From NCBI GenBank assembly GCA_004764695.1, contig SMSO01000033.1:821001-885000 (forward strand): DNA of 64,000 nucleotides, in the 5' to 3' direction. The notes under the pieces were generated by a model. The model ran no database searches. It was not told the origin of the DNA and was given only the letters and a program-made list of their open reading frames with translations. How positions within the stretch are numbered: position 1 is the first letter of the stretch; every line of letters begins with the position of its first letter. The stretch comes from Schizochytrium sp. TIO01 (taxonomy: Eukaryota; Sar; Bigyra; Thraustochytrida; Thraustochytriidae). A program made the position numbers and the translations under genes. Below, piece after piece: positions 11,406 to 22,054 of this stretch.

Positions 11406-12962
11406 CTACTTTGAAGAACCTCCAACTTGTCGAGTTTTTGATTTACGGGTTGGTAACGGGGGTGGGGCGTCGTTGGTAGGATGTCGCAAAATACTAGTGC
11501 GTGCCGGGGGGGCAAGCTCTGCAGGAGAAATCTGCAGGATACCAGGTGGGCTAGCCGGCTTTTTGATAGGTTCAGAAGGCCCTGATCGACCCCTTTCACG
11601 ATCTGTTTGACATTTATTTTTATACCTATTCGAAAGTGTACGGGTATTCTCATAAATATCCTTTTCTACCGCTACAATACAGCCAAGCAAGAAAAACGCA
11701 CTGATGTCGCTACAAACTGCTGGAGCACAAGCACGGCTATCTGGTCTACATACTTGCCTTTCCCCAACAGAAACTCCAATTATTGAATAGACTGCAACGA
11801 CTGCAAGCAAACAAGAACCAGAGAAGAGCATTTCGAATGTCGTTCTGCGAACCTTATTTAGAACATGAAGATACTCACTTCCCCGCTCTCGGCGCTGCTT
11901 GAATGTAAGCTTTTCGAGTGACACTGTTCGAGTTCTTATCTTTGTTTTGGCTGCCATCATTGAATTGCGGACACGGGACCCGACAGAGTTGCTCATACTT
12001 GTGATAAATTCTATAGCTGAGTTGTTTGACTTTGGTCGCTTATGTGGTTCTCCTCCATTACCATCCTCGAGTGACATGGATGTCGTTGGGATAGGAGAAG
12101 CTGATGCTGCAGATGCGCGCGTATTTGGATCTTGGCCGTTGTCTGCGTTACCATCCAAATGTAACTCTGGAGGGAGCCCGACAATACTTTGTGAACGGTT
12201 CATAGCTGAAGCAGTTGGCGAACTCAAGGCGCCGCTAATGGCAATACTTTCGTCTAGCTGGTGAATAAGATTATTCATACGTCGGAGTCCATAGCCATAT
12301 GTGACTCCAATCACAACCAAAAATGGGATACTAAGGAGGGCAGCCAAGCTTGTTGACGCCTTGGCAGCAGCAACAATGATCACAATAAAAAAAAGGAACT
12401 CAAAGGCATATACTTGTTTCCGGAATCCACCCCAAATAGAATCATCAGTGTTTAGTAAATGCGCTGTTTTTTTAGCCACTTCTAGCCAAAATAATGACAC
12501 ATTAAGTGAGGCGAGCGTTGTGAAGACGATCGCAATGCCAAGGAAGACTTTTTCGGCCATCACCGCAGGGTGAACTTTTTCATCAGTGGTAGCAATGTGT
12601 AGGATATAAGCTTGAGGTGTCAGCGTGATTGCCATTGTGGAGATACGCCAACCCAGGATCCCAAGAAGCGAGAGTAAAGTAAAAGTCAGCGTGGCTGCCG
12701 AGATGTCCCATTTACGCTGCTCGGGAATCTGTAGCAGTCGCCAAACTGCGCCTATATTGTACAGGAGCGCAAGTACAGCGAGAATAGCAGCGATTGAGCA
12801 CAAAGCAATACTCAATTTCGTCTGTACCCCGCGAACCTCGCAGTTGTCCCCCGACCATCCATAATACGCAGAACACAGGCACTCAGATTCACCTTCGCCG
12901 ATCCAACTTACATCTCGATAGCAAACGAGAGATCCCGGACAATCGAAGTCTGTCTCGCACAT
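11406..12962 (-). CDS. EGF-like domain plus seven-transmembrane protein, N terminus incomplete
   Basis: From the first in-frame ATG (12962) the product is 518 residues. It opens inside an EGF-like module with six cysteines spaced C-x5-C-x5-C-x13-C-x1-C-x10-C (residues 2-41). Seven hydrophobic segments follow at about 49-73, 88-113, 137-162, 185-205, 207-230, 388-412 and 428-447. A ~155-residue Ser/Asn/Pro-rich loop lies between spans 5 and 6, followed by a basic stretch before span 6, and the cytoplasmic-type tail is Pro/Ser-rich. With the EGF module outside, this is the topology of a 7TM receptor with a long third intracellular loop. No signal peptide is visible; the frame stays open only seven codons 5' of this ATG before a TGA, so an upstream exon with the signal sequence is likely. 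Family is unknown; a THH1/TOM1-like or GPCR relation is speculative. Confidence 0.8.
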   Translation of the reverse strand: MCETDFDCPGSLVCYRDVSWIGEGESECLCSAYYGWSGDNCEVRGVQTKLSIALCSIAAILAVLALLYNIGAVWRLLQIPEQRKWDISAATLTFTLLSLLGILGWRISTMAITLTPQAYILHIATTDEKVHPAVMAEKVFLGIAIVFTTLASLNVSLFWLEVAKKTAHLLNTDDSIWGGFRKQVYAFEFLFFIVIIVAAAKASTSLAALLSIPFLVVIGVTYGYGLRRMNNLIHQLDESIAISGALSSPTASAMNRSQSIVGLPPELHLDGNADNGQDPNTRASAASASPIPTTSMSLEDGNGGEPHKRPKSNNSAIEFITSMSNSVGSRVRNSMMAAKTKIRTRTVSLEKLTFKQRRERGSEYLHVLNKVRRTTFEMLFSGSCLLAVVAVYSIIGVSVGERQVCRPDSRACAPAVCSDISAFFLLGCIVAVEKDIYENTRTLSNRYKNKCQTDRERGRSGPSEPIKKPASPPGILQISPAELAPPARTSILRHPTNDAPPPLPTRKSKTRQVGGSSK

Positions 12963-13601
12963 CTTTTGATTCAAACGAAAGCCTCAACCCCAGTCAGATC
13001 TTTTCTGATGTATGCAAGAATTCACTAGAAAGTAAGGTAAATGCTAGGGGATCAGAGTTTCACTATTTTTGAGCCGTAATTTTCTTTCATCAATTCCAAA
13101 TACTCAACAGCTTTAGGAATGCCAATTGTGCCACTCGACTTTCGGTCTTGTTTTTCCGCTCACAGCGTGAGGCCGAGGCTGACCTCCGTTGTTTTCGCAA
13201 GTGCAAAGTGACGCACAGATGTACTAGTTGTAGCAACACGTGAAAACTCCGGCACGTGCTAAACTCTTGCTCCCTCGTTCGCTTGCTCGCTCCCATGCAG
13301 CAGCTAGAACCGTGACCCAAGGTCTAGCTGACCGCAGCCGGGTCGCGGTAGCGTCCCTCACTCGCAGATAAGCTGATGTACGTAGCTTTGGGATTTGCAG
13401 AGCTCCAGAGTGGGTTTGATTTTAAAGAGCCCATTGATCTTCTAAGTGGGTACGCATTTTTTCGCTTACTATCTCCGTTTTTACTTAATCATAATTATGT
13501 CCTATTGGGCGCTACTACCGAGTAAAGAAAAATTACGAGTCCTAGAAAATAAATAACAAGCACCATTCACGGCACACAGGTGTGTACGCGCTGGGCATTT
13601 G

Positions 13602-13662
13602 AAGTTGAACCTTTAGTGACAGAACTCCGAGAATAAATGCGGAGTTTGCAAAAGTTCAACTT
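13602..13662. repeat. nested inverted repeat (hairpin)
   Basis: The outer arms aagttgaac (13602-13610) and gttcaactt (13654-13662) are perfect complements. The inner arms aactccg (13623-13629) and cggagtt (13640-13646) are also perfect and nest inside them. Together they could fold into a two-tier stem-loop. The right half overlaps the first codons of the 58-codon frame at 13637. Confidence 0.7.
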
Positions 13663-13813
13663 GCTCATAGTGCGTTATGTAGGGCTTCAAAGTTGTGTTG
13701 GCAAAGTTGATGCTTGGGATGATCTTGCGATTGGAACTTATTCTGCGACCCTTATTTGGGATGGCGATGGATGGTGCATACTCGAAGTTCTTCCAGCGAC
13801 AAATTCAATGTAG
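13637..13813 (+). CDS. possible 58-aa small ORF or gene fragment
   Basis: A short ATG-initiated frame whose second half (residues ~22-55) has a protein-like mix of Gly, Asp, Trp and beta-type residues, including IWDGDGW, which looks less random than neighbouring frames. Overlapping plus-strand frames continue downstream to about 14114, so this could be a fragment of a decayed gene. No family is recognised and the call is weak. Confidence 0.2.
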   Translation: MRSLQKFNLLIVRYVGLQSCVGKVDAWDDLAIGTYSATLIWDGDGWCILEVLPATNSM

Positions 13814-16800
13814 CGTTTCATTTCAGGGCTACCTACAATTTAACGACGAGCAGTTATCATATGGACCAGGTAGGCAAACAGCGGTTCGTAAACTTCGAGT
13901 CGGAGCTGGAGCTGCGCAGTGGGAGGACCAGTGTGGCTGTGGTGAGATGGGTAACTTGAACAGGTGGTGGGTAATAGGTTTAATAGTCATGGTGGTTGTA
14001 GACACTGCTTCTAATGATCCCAAGCCTTCAAGCTGCCATTTGACAGAAAGCAAATCTTGTATCTTGGGAGAGGGCCCGCGAGTCTTAAGACTAAAAACTT
14101 CTATCAGAACTTGAAGCTGCAGCAGACGGAGGGGGGCAGCCTCAATCTAGAGACCCGTTGCTTCTATCGATCGAGCATGCGCCTATCAGGGTTCGGGTAT
14201 GGTCTGAGGCATCGCTGGCTGGATAGCAAGATGAAAAAAAGCACGAAACTTCAAAAACGGGCGTGCGCTCCTCGCTTTTGAGCAAAAGCCAGCCTCATAC
14301 TAATCGCTGATCTCGAGTTTAGTTTTCCGATTGCTCGCCTACGTTTATGTTCTTTGATTGTGGAGAATGTCTGAGATGGTGACATTGGTGAACCTAAACA
14401 AACTTTAGTCATGTCCCTTGGAGGCCAGCAACCTTGTCACGGGGATTTTAAGGTGTCGCCACTTTGTCATCGTCATCATCAGGCTATTATAGCCATATGC
14501 AGATTTCCGCCGTGGCCAAGTTGCTATCGCAGAACCTTGTTTACCATGGGGTGTGCACTCAAAAGGTTCCATCAACAACGAGAGGTAGGCTACCACAACA
14601 AATTTCATTCTTTAGCTAGAGACTGAATATTATATATTTTTATAATTAAAATATATAATTTAAAAAAGTCATGATTGAGGACACGGTATAGTATGCTGTG
14701 GACTACTATGGAGGTCATTGTCCAACAGCCTGAACTTATTCATTTGACGGGGGCGGCCCAAGGTTGTTCCAAAATAAGCGAGGGTTGTGGTTATAGCTAT
14801 TCTTACAAATGTATGTTATTTACTACTACTACTACAAGATCCCTAATATCTCAAAAAACATCTCGTCTGTGTTGACACTTTGCCCAAGTATGTGAAAACC
14901 GGTGAATGCTTTAGTTCTTGGAGACATTTTAGGGTGTAGTGCTGTTATACCAGTATTTTGGGTTTTGAGAATCATGCTGTTGGGACATGATGGATACGCA
15001 TCAATATTATCCGGAACAACACTTTTGATAAGTCACATTTCATAAACCCGAAACAAATATGGACAGGTATAATACAGTAAGTGTTACCTTCTTTTCAGAT
15101 AGACCTTGCGTAGCGGAGTGTGCTGATAACTGTAGATACCGCATAATTTTTAATATCTCTCCACTCACCCAGGCACATAATGGTTTCATAATTCTTATTC
15201 GTATGAATGTGTTACAACACATCGTTTCAAGATTGCAAGCCATTGAGCATGCATCAAGTATCCGCAGACAAAGTTAGAATTTACTCGTACATGGTTTTTA
15301 TAGCAAAGCCAAACCCAATAAGATCAAGGCCAAGGTGTCATTGCTGAGACCTGTTGGAACCTAGATTCTCGATATATCCTAAAAGATAAATTGAAACCAG
15401 TGCACTCATGTAATGTTATATGTGCGAATAAGTCATCGTCATGAAGCTAAAATTTAGCTGAAAGTGTTCAGGCTTCCTCAGTACCCGTCTAGTAAATGGG
15501 TTGAAGTAGTCCGCTATGAAGATTGAATAGCTAACTTTCTAGATGAGCCTAAAAATAGGGTATTGCACAAGTATACTGTTCTATAATTTTAGTTGAGGCT
15601 TTCATACGAGCTTCAGCACTTTTACTTGTGTAGCTCCTGTTTCTTTGTGCTACCGTTTAAATAGCGTCATGTCATTCCTCGTCATTTGCAAGATTCTTAC
15701 TATACAGCTGATAAGTAGAATGGTTAGCTATAGTTTCAATTCTAGGAAATTCTTTTGCAAGAGTCATTAGTTTCACATGCAAAACGGATCTTAAACTGAA
15801 TGTTAAGATGAAATTTGTAGCATGGCTCCTGTTTGAGTTGGCGTTCGAACAGACTGCCTCTCCCTTCGTCAAGTAGGCGAGTTCTACTAAATTTCCCGTC
15901 CTTGTTCGCAAATAATTACCCAAACGAAAGAAAATAGAAAACCTTTTTTTTCTTTTCTTTTACTGTTTGAAACCTCATTTCAACTCACCTTTTGCTTTCT
16001 TTAAACTTGGCTGCCTCATCCTATTCTCAGATATCTGACTTCTACCCACCTCTTTTCATCCACTTCTACGGGGTGTACTTTGTACAATTTATCTACAATA
16101 CCTCAGTTATATATTGGAAGTCACTGTTGAAAGTTTTAGTCTTACTTCCCCTTATACCCCCCAAGCTCATGGCTGCACTTCTCTTCCAGACCAAAGAAAC
16201 TTATCGTATCATCTTTAAACTGCCTGATATCGTTCTAAACACCTTTCAGTTATTCAATTATGACCTCTATGTGTTCCAGATCGTTCTAAATGTGTTTCAT
16301 AGTACCCTGGTAAGACGTCAACGTCGTTCCAGAACGTTTATTGTTACCCTTTAGGGTTTCTTGTTTCTATGGTCGCTCTGCGTTCCCTCAATTACTCAGC
16401 TCTTCGTTCACTGATTGCTGTGATTGCACGCAAAGCAATGCATGCGCTGTATGAAGTCTGTATGACCCTGAAATGCTTGCTGCATCAGCTTCCCGCAGAT
16501 TGCAAAGTGGCAGCCAGGTAGGTACCTAGGTAGCAAGAACCTAGGAATGACCTCTTCGTTCGCAGTGGCAGTACATTAGTTTCTCCTTCTCGCTCATATT
16601 CACCCATTTTGGCCCCTATGATTATTATTCTCCTTTCCTTTCCAATGAGGTGCGCGTTAAACAGTGGAGAAAACAGTGGAATAAACAGAGCTATACAGTA
16701 GAACAAAATGGGACAAGTGGGAAATAAAACTGAGGCAAGTAGAGCAAAATTCAAGCAAACAGTAGAGTTAAACAGAAGGAGTAACATAAGAGAGAAAGCA

Positions 16801-16968
16801 GCGAAAGCAAGCCAAAGCAAGCCAAAGCAAGGCGACCGAAACCGCGAGCAGACCGCTCAACCCGCCGCCTCGTGACCCTGCTGTCGCAGTCGCTCTCCCT
16901 GAGCCGCGTTATTATCTAGCTGTGTGCTAAGTACCGAATATCGTCGCGTCGTTTGCTTCGTCCTCGCC

Positions 16969-17436
16969 ATGCTCGCCTCCATCGTACAGCGCCGCAGCGG
17001 CCTCATGAGCCGTCTCCCTTGCGCTCTGGCACAAGTGGCTCCGTCTCAACAGCAGCGTGGGTTTGCGAAGAAGGCCAAGGGCGGCAAGGGCGGCAAGAAG
17101 TCCTCCGGCCCGGCCGGCATTGAGCTTCCCAAGGCCAACCGGCCCGAGGATGAGATGCTCGTGCGCATGCTCACCGCACAGCCCCCTCACGGTAAGCCGG
17201 ACCTCAGCGCTGAGGAGCTTGAGAGGCGGCGTGTGATTGCCGAGAAGTACATGAAGATGAGTCAGGTGCGTGATCTTCGCGACTCTGCTGAGGTTGACCG
17301 CCGCGAGGTGCTTCTTGAGTTTGGCCTTATGGCACTTCCGTCTGATGAGGAGCGTCAGATCGCTCTGAAGGATCCTGGCTTCGTGCCGCCGCTGCACAGA
17401 CGCGTGTGGACCTGGACCCCGCCGCGTGATATCTAA
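16969..17436 (+). CDS. mitochondrial protein, possible mL40-type ribosomal protein
   Basis: A 155-residue basic protein. The ATG at 16969, in a GCC-ATG context, was chosen over the upstream GTG-initiated extension because it gives a classic mitochondrial presequence: Arg/Ser-rich, no acidic residues before about residue 55, and a processing-type RGFA motif near residue 35. A Gly/Lys linker follows, then a helical block with RRRVIAEKYMKMSQVRDL and a C-terminal TPPRDI. The order of helical basic block followed by an R...TPPRD-like end recalls mL40 (yeast MrpL28) of the mitochondrial large ribosomal subunit; that is a resemblance from memory, not an alignment. Third positions are strongly G/C-biased compared with the other genes here, which would fit high expression. 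Confidence 0.75.
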   Translation: MLASIVQRRSGLMSRLPCALAQVAPSQQQRGFAKKAKGGKGGKKSSGPAGIELPKANRPEDEMLVRMLTAQPPHGKPDLSAEELERRRVIAEKYMKMSQVRDLRDSAEVDRREVLLEFGLMALPSDEERQIALKDPGFVPPLHRRVWTWTPPRDI

Positions 17437-18688
17437 GTGTAAATGCTTCCATGGCTGGCTTCTAGCTCGAATGCATTTAACGAACTGGTGGACGAAGGAT
17501 TTGATTATTTGAGTTTTTCTTGGGGAGGGGTTTTAACTAGCAAAATTGTTGGGTTTAAATTGATGATTTGCAAGTTAAGATCTGCTTGCACGTGGTCGTT
17601 TCATTGGGCACGGTAAGAGGTTGTACCTTGGCAAAGGGTTTTCTCTTCCTAATGTCCCCTTTTTTGTTTAACAGAAGGGTGGATAGCAGACGACTACATT
17701 GTGGTTGTTTGAAATCGATGCAACTGTCTATTTGAGAAGCAAACTGGGATTAAACTCGAACTTGACGGCCTCCAAGCGTGCGAAATTGAGACTCATCAGA
17801 TATTCAACTCTTCAGTCAATCAAAATGTTGATCAAGCGAGCGGTCAGCTATTTGGCTTGTTACTATTCCTTATGCTTGTGGGCATGTGTCAATGACAATA
17901 GTTGCCATACTGCGATCTTTGACTTGGCAGACTCCGCCAGCAAGCAGAAGGTAGTTTTCAAAGGCATTATTTAGATTTTATTTTACAACATGACAGACAC
18001 ATCTCTGACGCAAACCTGAACACATGCGGATGGGTTGAGGTTGTGTCTTCTTCACGAGCCGGTTGTCTGCTGTGAGAACAGCGACACTGGCTCTGTTTGC
18101 AGCACTACACAATTAATGGACTTGCAAATAAGCCTTTCGATCACACGGGGGCGATATGTGCTTCCTCTTCTACACCGAAAGGCCTTTTTCTTCGAGGGAA
18201 CGTGCAATACATTGTACAGTTATGGTTTGGAAAGGCGAGCTATGCCAAGAATGTAGTATGCGTCCGTGAGACCAGCCTATCTTCATATGCTCACCGAAAC
18301 TTATCAGCTGCCTCGAAAAATTGGTTTTGTCTTTTTCAGTGAAAAAGCAAGGGAGTTAGCTCGACTAGAAAGGTGCATTGCAAGTGCACTTACAACTACG
18401 ACTATTCGATAGAAATCAAACCAGAAAGTATTAAAAAGAAACAGAAAGTAATGATTACCTCTTTAATCTTATCCTATCTATATCCAGATCAAATATAGAA
18501 ACTATCGACCCCCCCAAAACTAGTCTCTATATTTCGTGAACAAGTTGAGTTCGCCTTTTCTTCCCCCACCCCCCTCAAATACAATAATATAAAATAATTC
18601 CCACAGGCTCTTGCATCACTCAATAGAAAGTAAAATTATGGCATACAAGAGCTACTTGAACAAATTGTTATATTTGTCTAACGCCATT
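17437..18688. other. convergent intergenic spacer
   Basis: About 1.25 kb between two convergent stops. No gene seen; frames at 17699-17974 and 18035-18342 begin on non-ATG codons or lack features. C-rich runs occur near 18510 and 18565. Confidence 0.6.
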
Positions 18689-21280
18689 TCATTGGCGTTG
18701 AGGTTCGACAACAAACTTTGGTCTCGGGTCTTTAGACTTGGGTTTTCGAGGCGAGGACTTCTTTGGAGATGCAACTCGCTGACGCAAGGACTCGAGCCTC
18801 TCCGCGTTACTTGTATGGCGCAAATCGGCGGCACCACTGGCCCCAGTAGCCAAAAATTTACTGTGCCGTGGTGAATTACTTTGAGCTGCGCTATAAAGTT
18901 TGATCCCAGATTCTGGAGGCCGAGGCTTAGCACCAGAAGCACGTGCAGCAGTCAAAGCTTTTTCAAAATTGGAGTAAATATCCTTTCCAGCATATAAATC
19001 ATTATCTTGACGCCCGGTAATCTCAGTGTGCAGATGGAGCATGTTTGCCTTTTCATAAGACCCAAAGTGATTACTCTTATGTTTCTCAGCAATGGGCAAT
19101 CGAAATGTACCATCTGCATAGGCTGCTGACAGCTGTTTGAACTTTTGAAGGTATTTCATACCTCGTGCTAGCTCTAGAACTTCAGCACGATCAACTAGCT
19201 CTTCTCTGCCATCCAACACTGCTTGAATGTTGGACGGGGCCTGGAACTTTACCTTAGCTTCATTTTTCTTCGACCTTTTGCTCTCACTCGTGTTAAGGTT
19301 TTCTGTGTGCTCATGCTCAACTTGCTCTCTTGTTTCGTCATTCGCAAGATTTTGCGAGCCCGTATATTCTTTTGCATGCTCACCATCCAGAACCTGCTGC
19401 AGGGTTGCGAGTGCATGCCGAAGACTCCTAGGATCGATTTCCTTCTCGCCTCCCCGGGAAGACTCTGTGTTTGATGTTGCTAAAGAGGAATATCTATCAT
19501 TAGAACCAACATTTGAATTTTCATCTGTGCGAAAGGCAGATCGGATACGAGAAAATAAAACTCGAGAGAACGTGCGGACCATGTCGGTAAGCTCCTGTTC
19601 TCGAGCCTGTTTGAGCGAAAGTGCACGATCAAGCTGCTGCTGCTGTAATATGTTCTTCTGTTCAACTAATTTGTGCTGTTTTACAATGAACTCATAATGC
19701 CCCATTAGTTTATTATATTTTGCTTTCAGCGAAGCTGTCTCCAAAGACAGTCGCTTGACAAGGTTTGGGAGCGTCTCTGCACCCTCACCCTTTACCTTAA
19801 TTTTCAGTCGAACAATACGGTGCCTTAAATCTTGTTTTTCCTGGTTGAGTTTCTCCTGGGCACGATGTGCAGTTTCCAAAAGATCTTGGATACCTTGTAT
19901 CTCCTTCGCATGTTTTTGGTCACGCTGTGCAAGTTGATCAAGTCTCCTCTGATTTAGTTCATTGGCTTCTCGTAAGCGGTCGTCAGCTTTTGCCAAACTT
20001 TCCTTCAATTTGGCATGTGTCATCGCGCTCGCATCCAGTTGTTTATGCAAGCTGGCAATTGCGTCTCGCTGTTCCATCTCTGTGCGTTGACGCATTGCTT
20101 GCAGGTCGTCTGCATGAGATCTTCGAAGTTGTTCAATCTCTTGCTCATGTTTGATGAGGATGGCCTGTAAATCAGTACCCTCAATGAGGTTCATAATCTT
20201 CGCGTCCTTTGCGGTCATCATAGTATCAAAGTGTTGATCTTTCGCTTTGATGATATATTTAATCTCCTCTTCGTATTTGGCAGATTGCATACGCAATTTA
20301 TCCTCCCATTTGGTAACTTCTGTCATGAAAAGGTACTCTGCTGTTTGCCTGTATTCTTCAAACTGAGTTTGCAACGCCTTAACAACCTCGCGTTGCTCTC
20401 TTAAAAGCTGCTGTTTATCTTCAAATTGCATAATCTTGAGATTGTCCAACTGTTGCTTTAGCTTGTTGTAATCTTCCACTTTAGCTTTGCGATCCTGATT
20501 CCACTCCGCTCGTACGAGTTCAGCGTGTTCTTCGTATTCGACTTTAAGTTCCTCGAGGAGTTTTTGGTGAGCCAGTAAGGAAGCGTGCATTTCACCTTGG
20601 ATGCGATTGCTGTTTTCGGCCAGCAAAAGCACTTGGCGCGTTGATCTATTTTTTTCTCTTCGAGCTGCATTCATATCAGACTTTTGCTTGCCGATGAGTT
20701 TAGCTTCCGTCTGCAAGCTGCCAAGAATATCATCTTTGTTTGCCAATGAATCTCGAAGCTCCGCCTCTACAACACGCATATCTCGAATCTCTTCAAAGAG
20801 TCTCGTACACTCATCCTCAAACTCATAAGCTACAGATTTAACACTTTCCAAAGACTCTTCAAGTCCTTCAATTCGCAAGTTTTGGCGGTCGATTTCTTCT
20901 CTAGCTTGTGCCTCTCGGATTTTCCTGTCATCTACATCTTGAACAAGTGCCTCCTTCTCAAATATTGTTTTGTCAAGGAGTGCTTGCAACTTATGAACCT
21001 CATGTTGCTCATGATCTAACTGTTTGCGAAGGTTCTCAATTGTCGCCTGTGGCCCTGCATTTTGACCAAATCCATTCTCGCCACCTTGATGGTCCACACG
21101 TAGTTTCCTATATTTAATTTTGAGCTCTCGCAGCTCGTCCTCAGTGTCTTTCAGGAGTACGCCTTGACTGTCATATTTTAGCTGTAGCTCTCGTAGCTGG
21201 CCCACAGCTGCATTTACTTGCTGATATAGTCTTTGCTGAAGGGCAGATCCCAGTCCTTCCCCATCGTCGTGCTGCTGCAT
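18689..21280 (-). CDS. long coiled-coil protein, probable cytoskeletal or ciliary component
   Basis: From the ATG at 21280 the product is 863 residues. The frame remains open 28 codons further 5' without an ATG and a CTACAG acceptor-like site lies just beyond, so an upstream exon is possible. Nearly the whole region from residue ~10 to ~600 is heptad-rich coiled coil, with one hydrophobic interruption (EYLFMTEVTKWEDKLRM) near 330. The C-terminal ~250 residues are polar, Ser/Lys/Arg-rich and probably disordered, with a basic tail (KKSSPRKPKSKDPRPK). No catalytic or membrane motif. It resembles basal-body and axonemal scaffold proteins in general build only; I cannot name a family. It reads head-to-tail after the acyltransferase gene on the same strand. 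Confidence 0.85.
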   Translation of the reverse strand: MQQHDDGEGLGSALQQRLYQQVNAAVGQLRELQLKYDSQGVLLKDTEDELRELKIKYRKLRVDHQGGENGFGQNAGPQATIENLRKQLDHEQHEVHKLQALLDKTIFEKEALVQDVDDRKIREAQAREEIDRQNLRIEGLEESLESVKSVAYEFEDECTRLFEEIRDMRVVEAELRDSLANKDDILGSLQTEAKLIGKQKSDMNAARREKNRSTRQVLLLAENSNRIQGEMHASLLAHQKLLEELKVEYEEHAELVRAEWNQDRKAKVEDYNKLKQQLDNLKIMQFEDKQQLLREQREVVKALQTQFEEYRQTAEYLFMTEVTKWEDKLRMQSAKYEEEIKYIIKAKDQHFDTMMTAKDAKIMNLIEGTDLQAILIKHEQEIEQLRRSHADDLQAMRQRTEMEQRDAIASLHKQLDASAMTHAKLKESLAKADDRLREANELNQRRLDQLAQRDQKHAKEIQGIQDLLETAHRAQEKLNQEKQDLRHRIVRLKIKVKGEGAETLPNLVKRLSLETASLKAKYNKLMGHYEFIVKQHKLVEQKNILQQQQLDRALSLKQAREQELTDMVRTFSRVLFSRIRSAFRTDENSNVGSNDRYSSLATSNTESSRGGEKEIDPRSLRHALATLQQVLDGEHAKEYTGSQNLANDETREQVEHEHTENLNTSESKRSKKNEAKVKFQAPSNIQAVLDGREELVDRAEVLELARGMKYLQKFKQLSAAYADGTFRLPIAEKHKSNHFGSYEKANMLHLHTEITGRQDNDLYAGKDIYSNFEKALTAARASGAKPRPPESGIKLYSAAQSNSPRHSKFLATGASGAADLRHTSNAERLESLRQRVASPKKSSPRKPKSKDPRPKFVVEPQRQ

Positions 21281-22054
21281 TTCAAAACCCCGGCAAAAGT
21301 CATCAAGACTACTTTGCTTCTTCTTATGTCCTCTTGCAGAGGAATCGCGCGGTGTTGGCACCAAGGCTCGGGCTGTAGCCGTCCCTTTGCCAGGTATTTA
21401 TGAAGAAAGACCGCTGGCCCAAGGAATAGTAAGTCACTTATGGGCTAGAACAAAATTGTTAAGTAGGTAGATAATACCCTACTACCAGCTAAAGGTGAAA
21501 AGGTCATTAATAACCTCACCAAGGCTTTCTCAACGGTAACACTATATGTATAGTATATATGTATAGTTTATTCATAGGCTTGCTTCAAAACAAAGTTAAG
21601 AATAATAACAATGTTTCTAAAAAGCACATGGAATCCTTCTTGCCAACGAGTCAGCATCATTGTGCAATAATAATCATTCTTATCAATGGTAAATGTTATA
21701 AATCAATTTACATATTCTAGTATGTTTGAAAGAAAGCAAAGGCATGAATTCCTATTTACCCAAATCAGGGGGGGGCGGAATATGTTGCCATGGTCTCTCA
21801 TTTGCAGACGAAAGATGATAAAACAATGTACCTCAGCTTTATTTAATTTTAATTTTATTTTATTTTCTCTATAGTAGTAAGACAAGAGTACTTCGCCTAC
21901 TGCAGGTTGAGTTTTGAAACATGTTCAGTAATTTACTTCCCGGTATGTGGCATTCTGGTTTGCGGGATTATAAGCTCTGCTACTTTGCAGGGCTTGCATG
22001 AAAGCAAACATGTTGTCTCACTGACATAGCCAACTTCATGTGCAGACCTGCAAG
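21281..22054. other. intergenic spacer, 5' of coiled-coil gene
   Basis: AT-rich between about 21530 and 21880, with a short tatatgtatagt repeat near 21545 and a G7 run near 21769. It holds the 5' region of the coiled-coil gene and the 3' end of the acyltransferase gene. No gene seen. Confidence 0.6.

Larger units (their letters stand above)
12963..16968. other. intergenic, about 4 kb
   Basis: This should contain the missing 5' exon of the EGF/7TM gene (near 13000-13400, not resolved) and the promoter of the mitochondrial protein gene. Besides the hairpin and small frame listed separately I see no gene. Frames at 13695-14114, 14411-14626, 15059-15277 and 15992-16354 lack recognisable features or begin on non-ATG codons. 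A perfect palindrome taggtacctagg-type element occurs near 16517. Confidence 0.55.

Noticed and set aside
15992-16354. 120-aa hydrophobic plus-strand ORF
   Set aside because: Composition follows T-rich DNA; non-ATG start; no family.
16924-16968. N-terminal extension of the mitochondrial protein from a GTG codon
   Set aside because: Non-ATG start; the ATG at 16969 has better context and yields a proper presequence.
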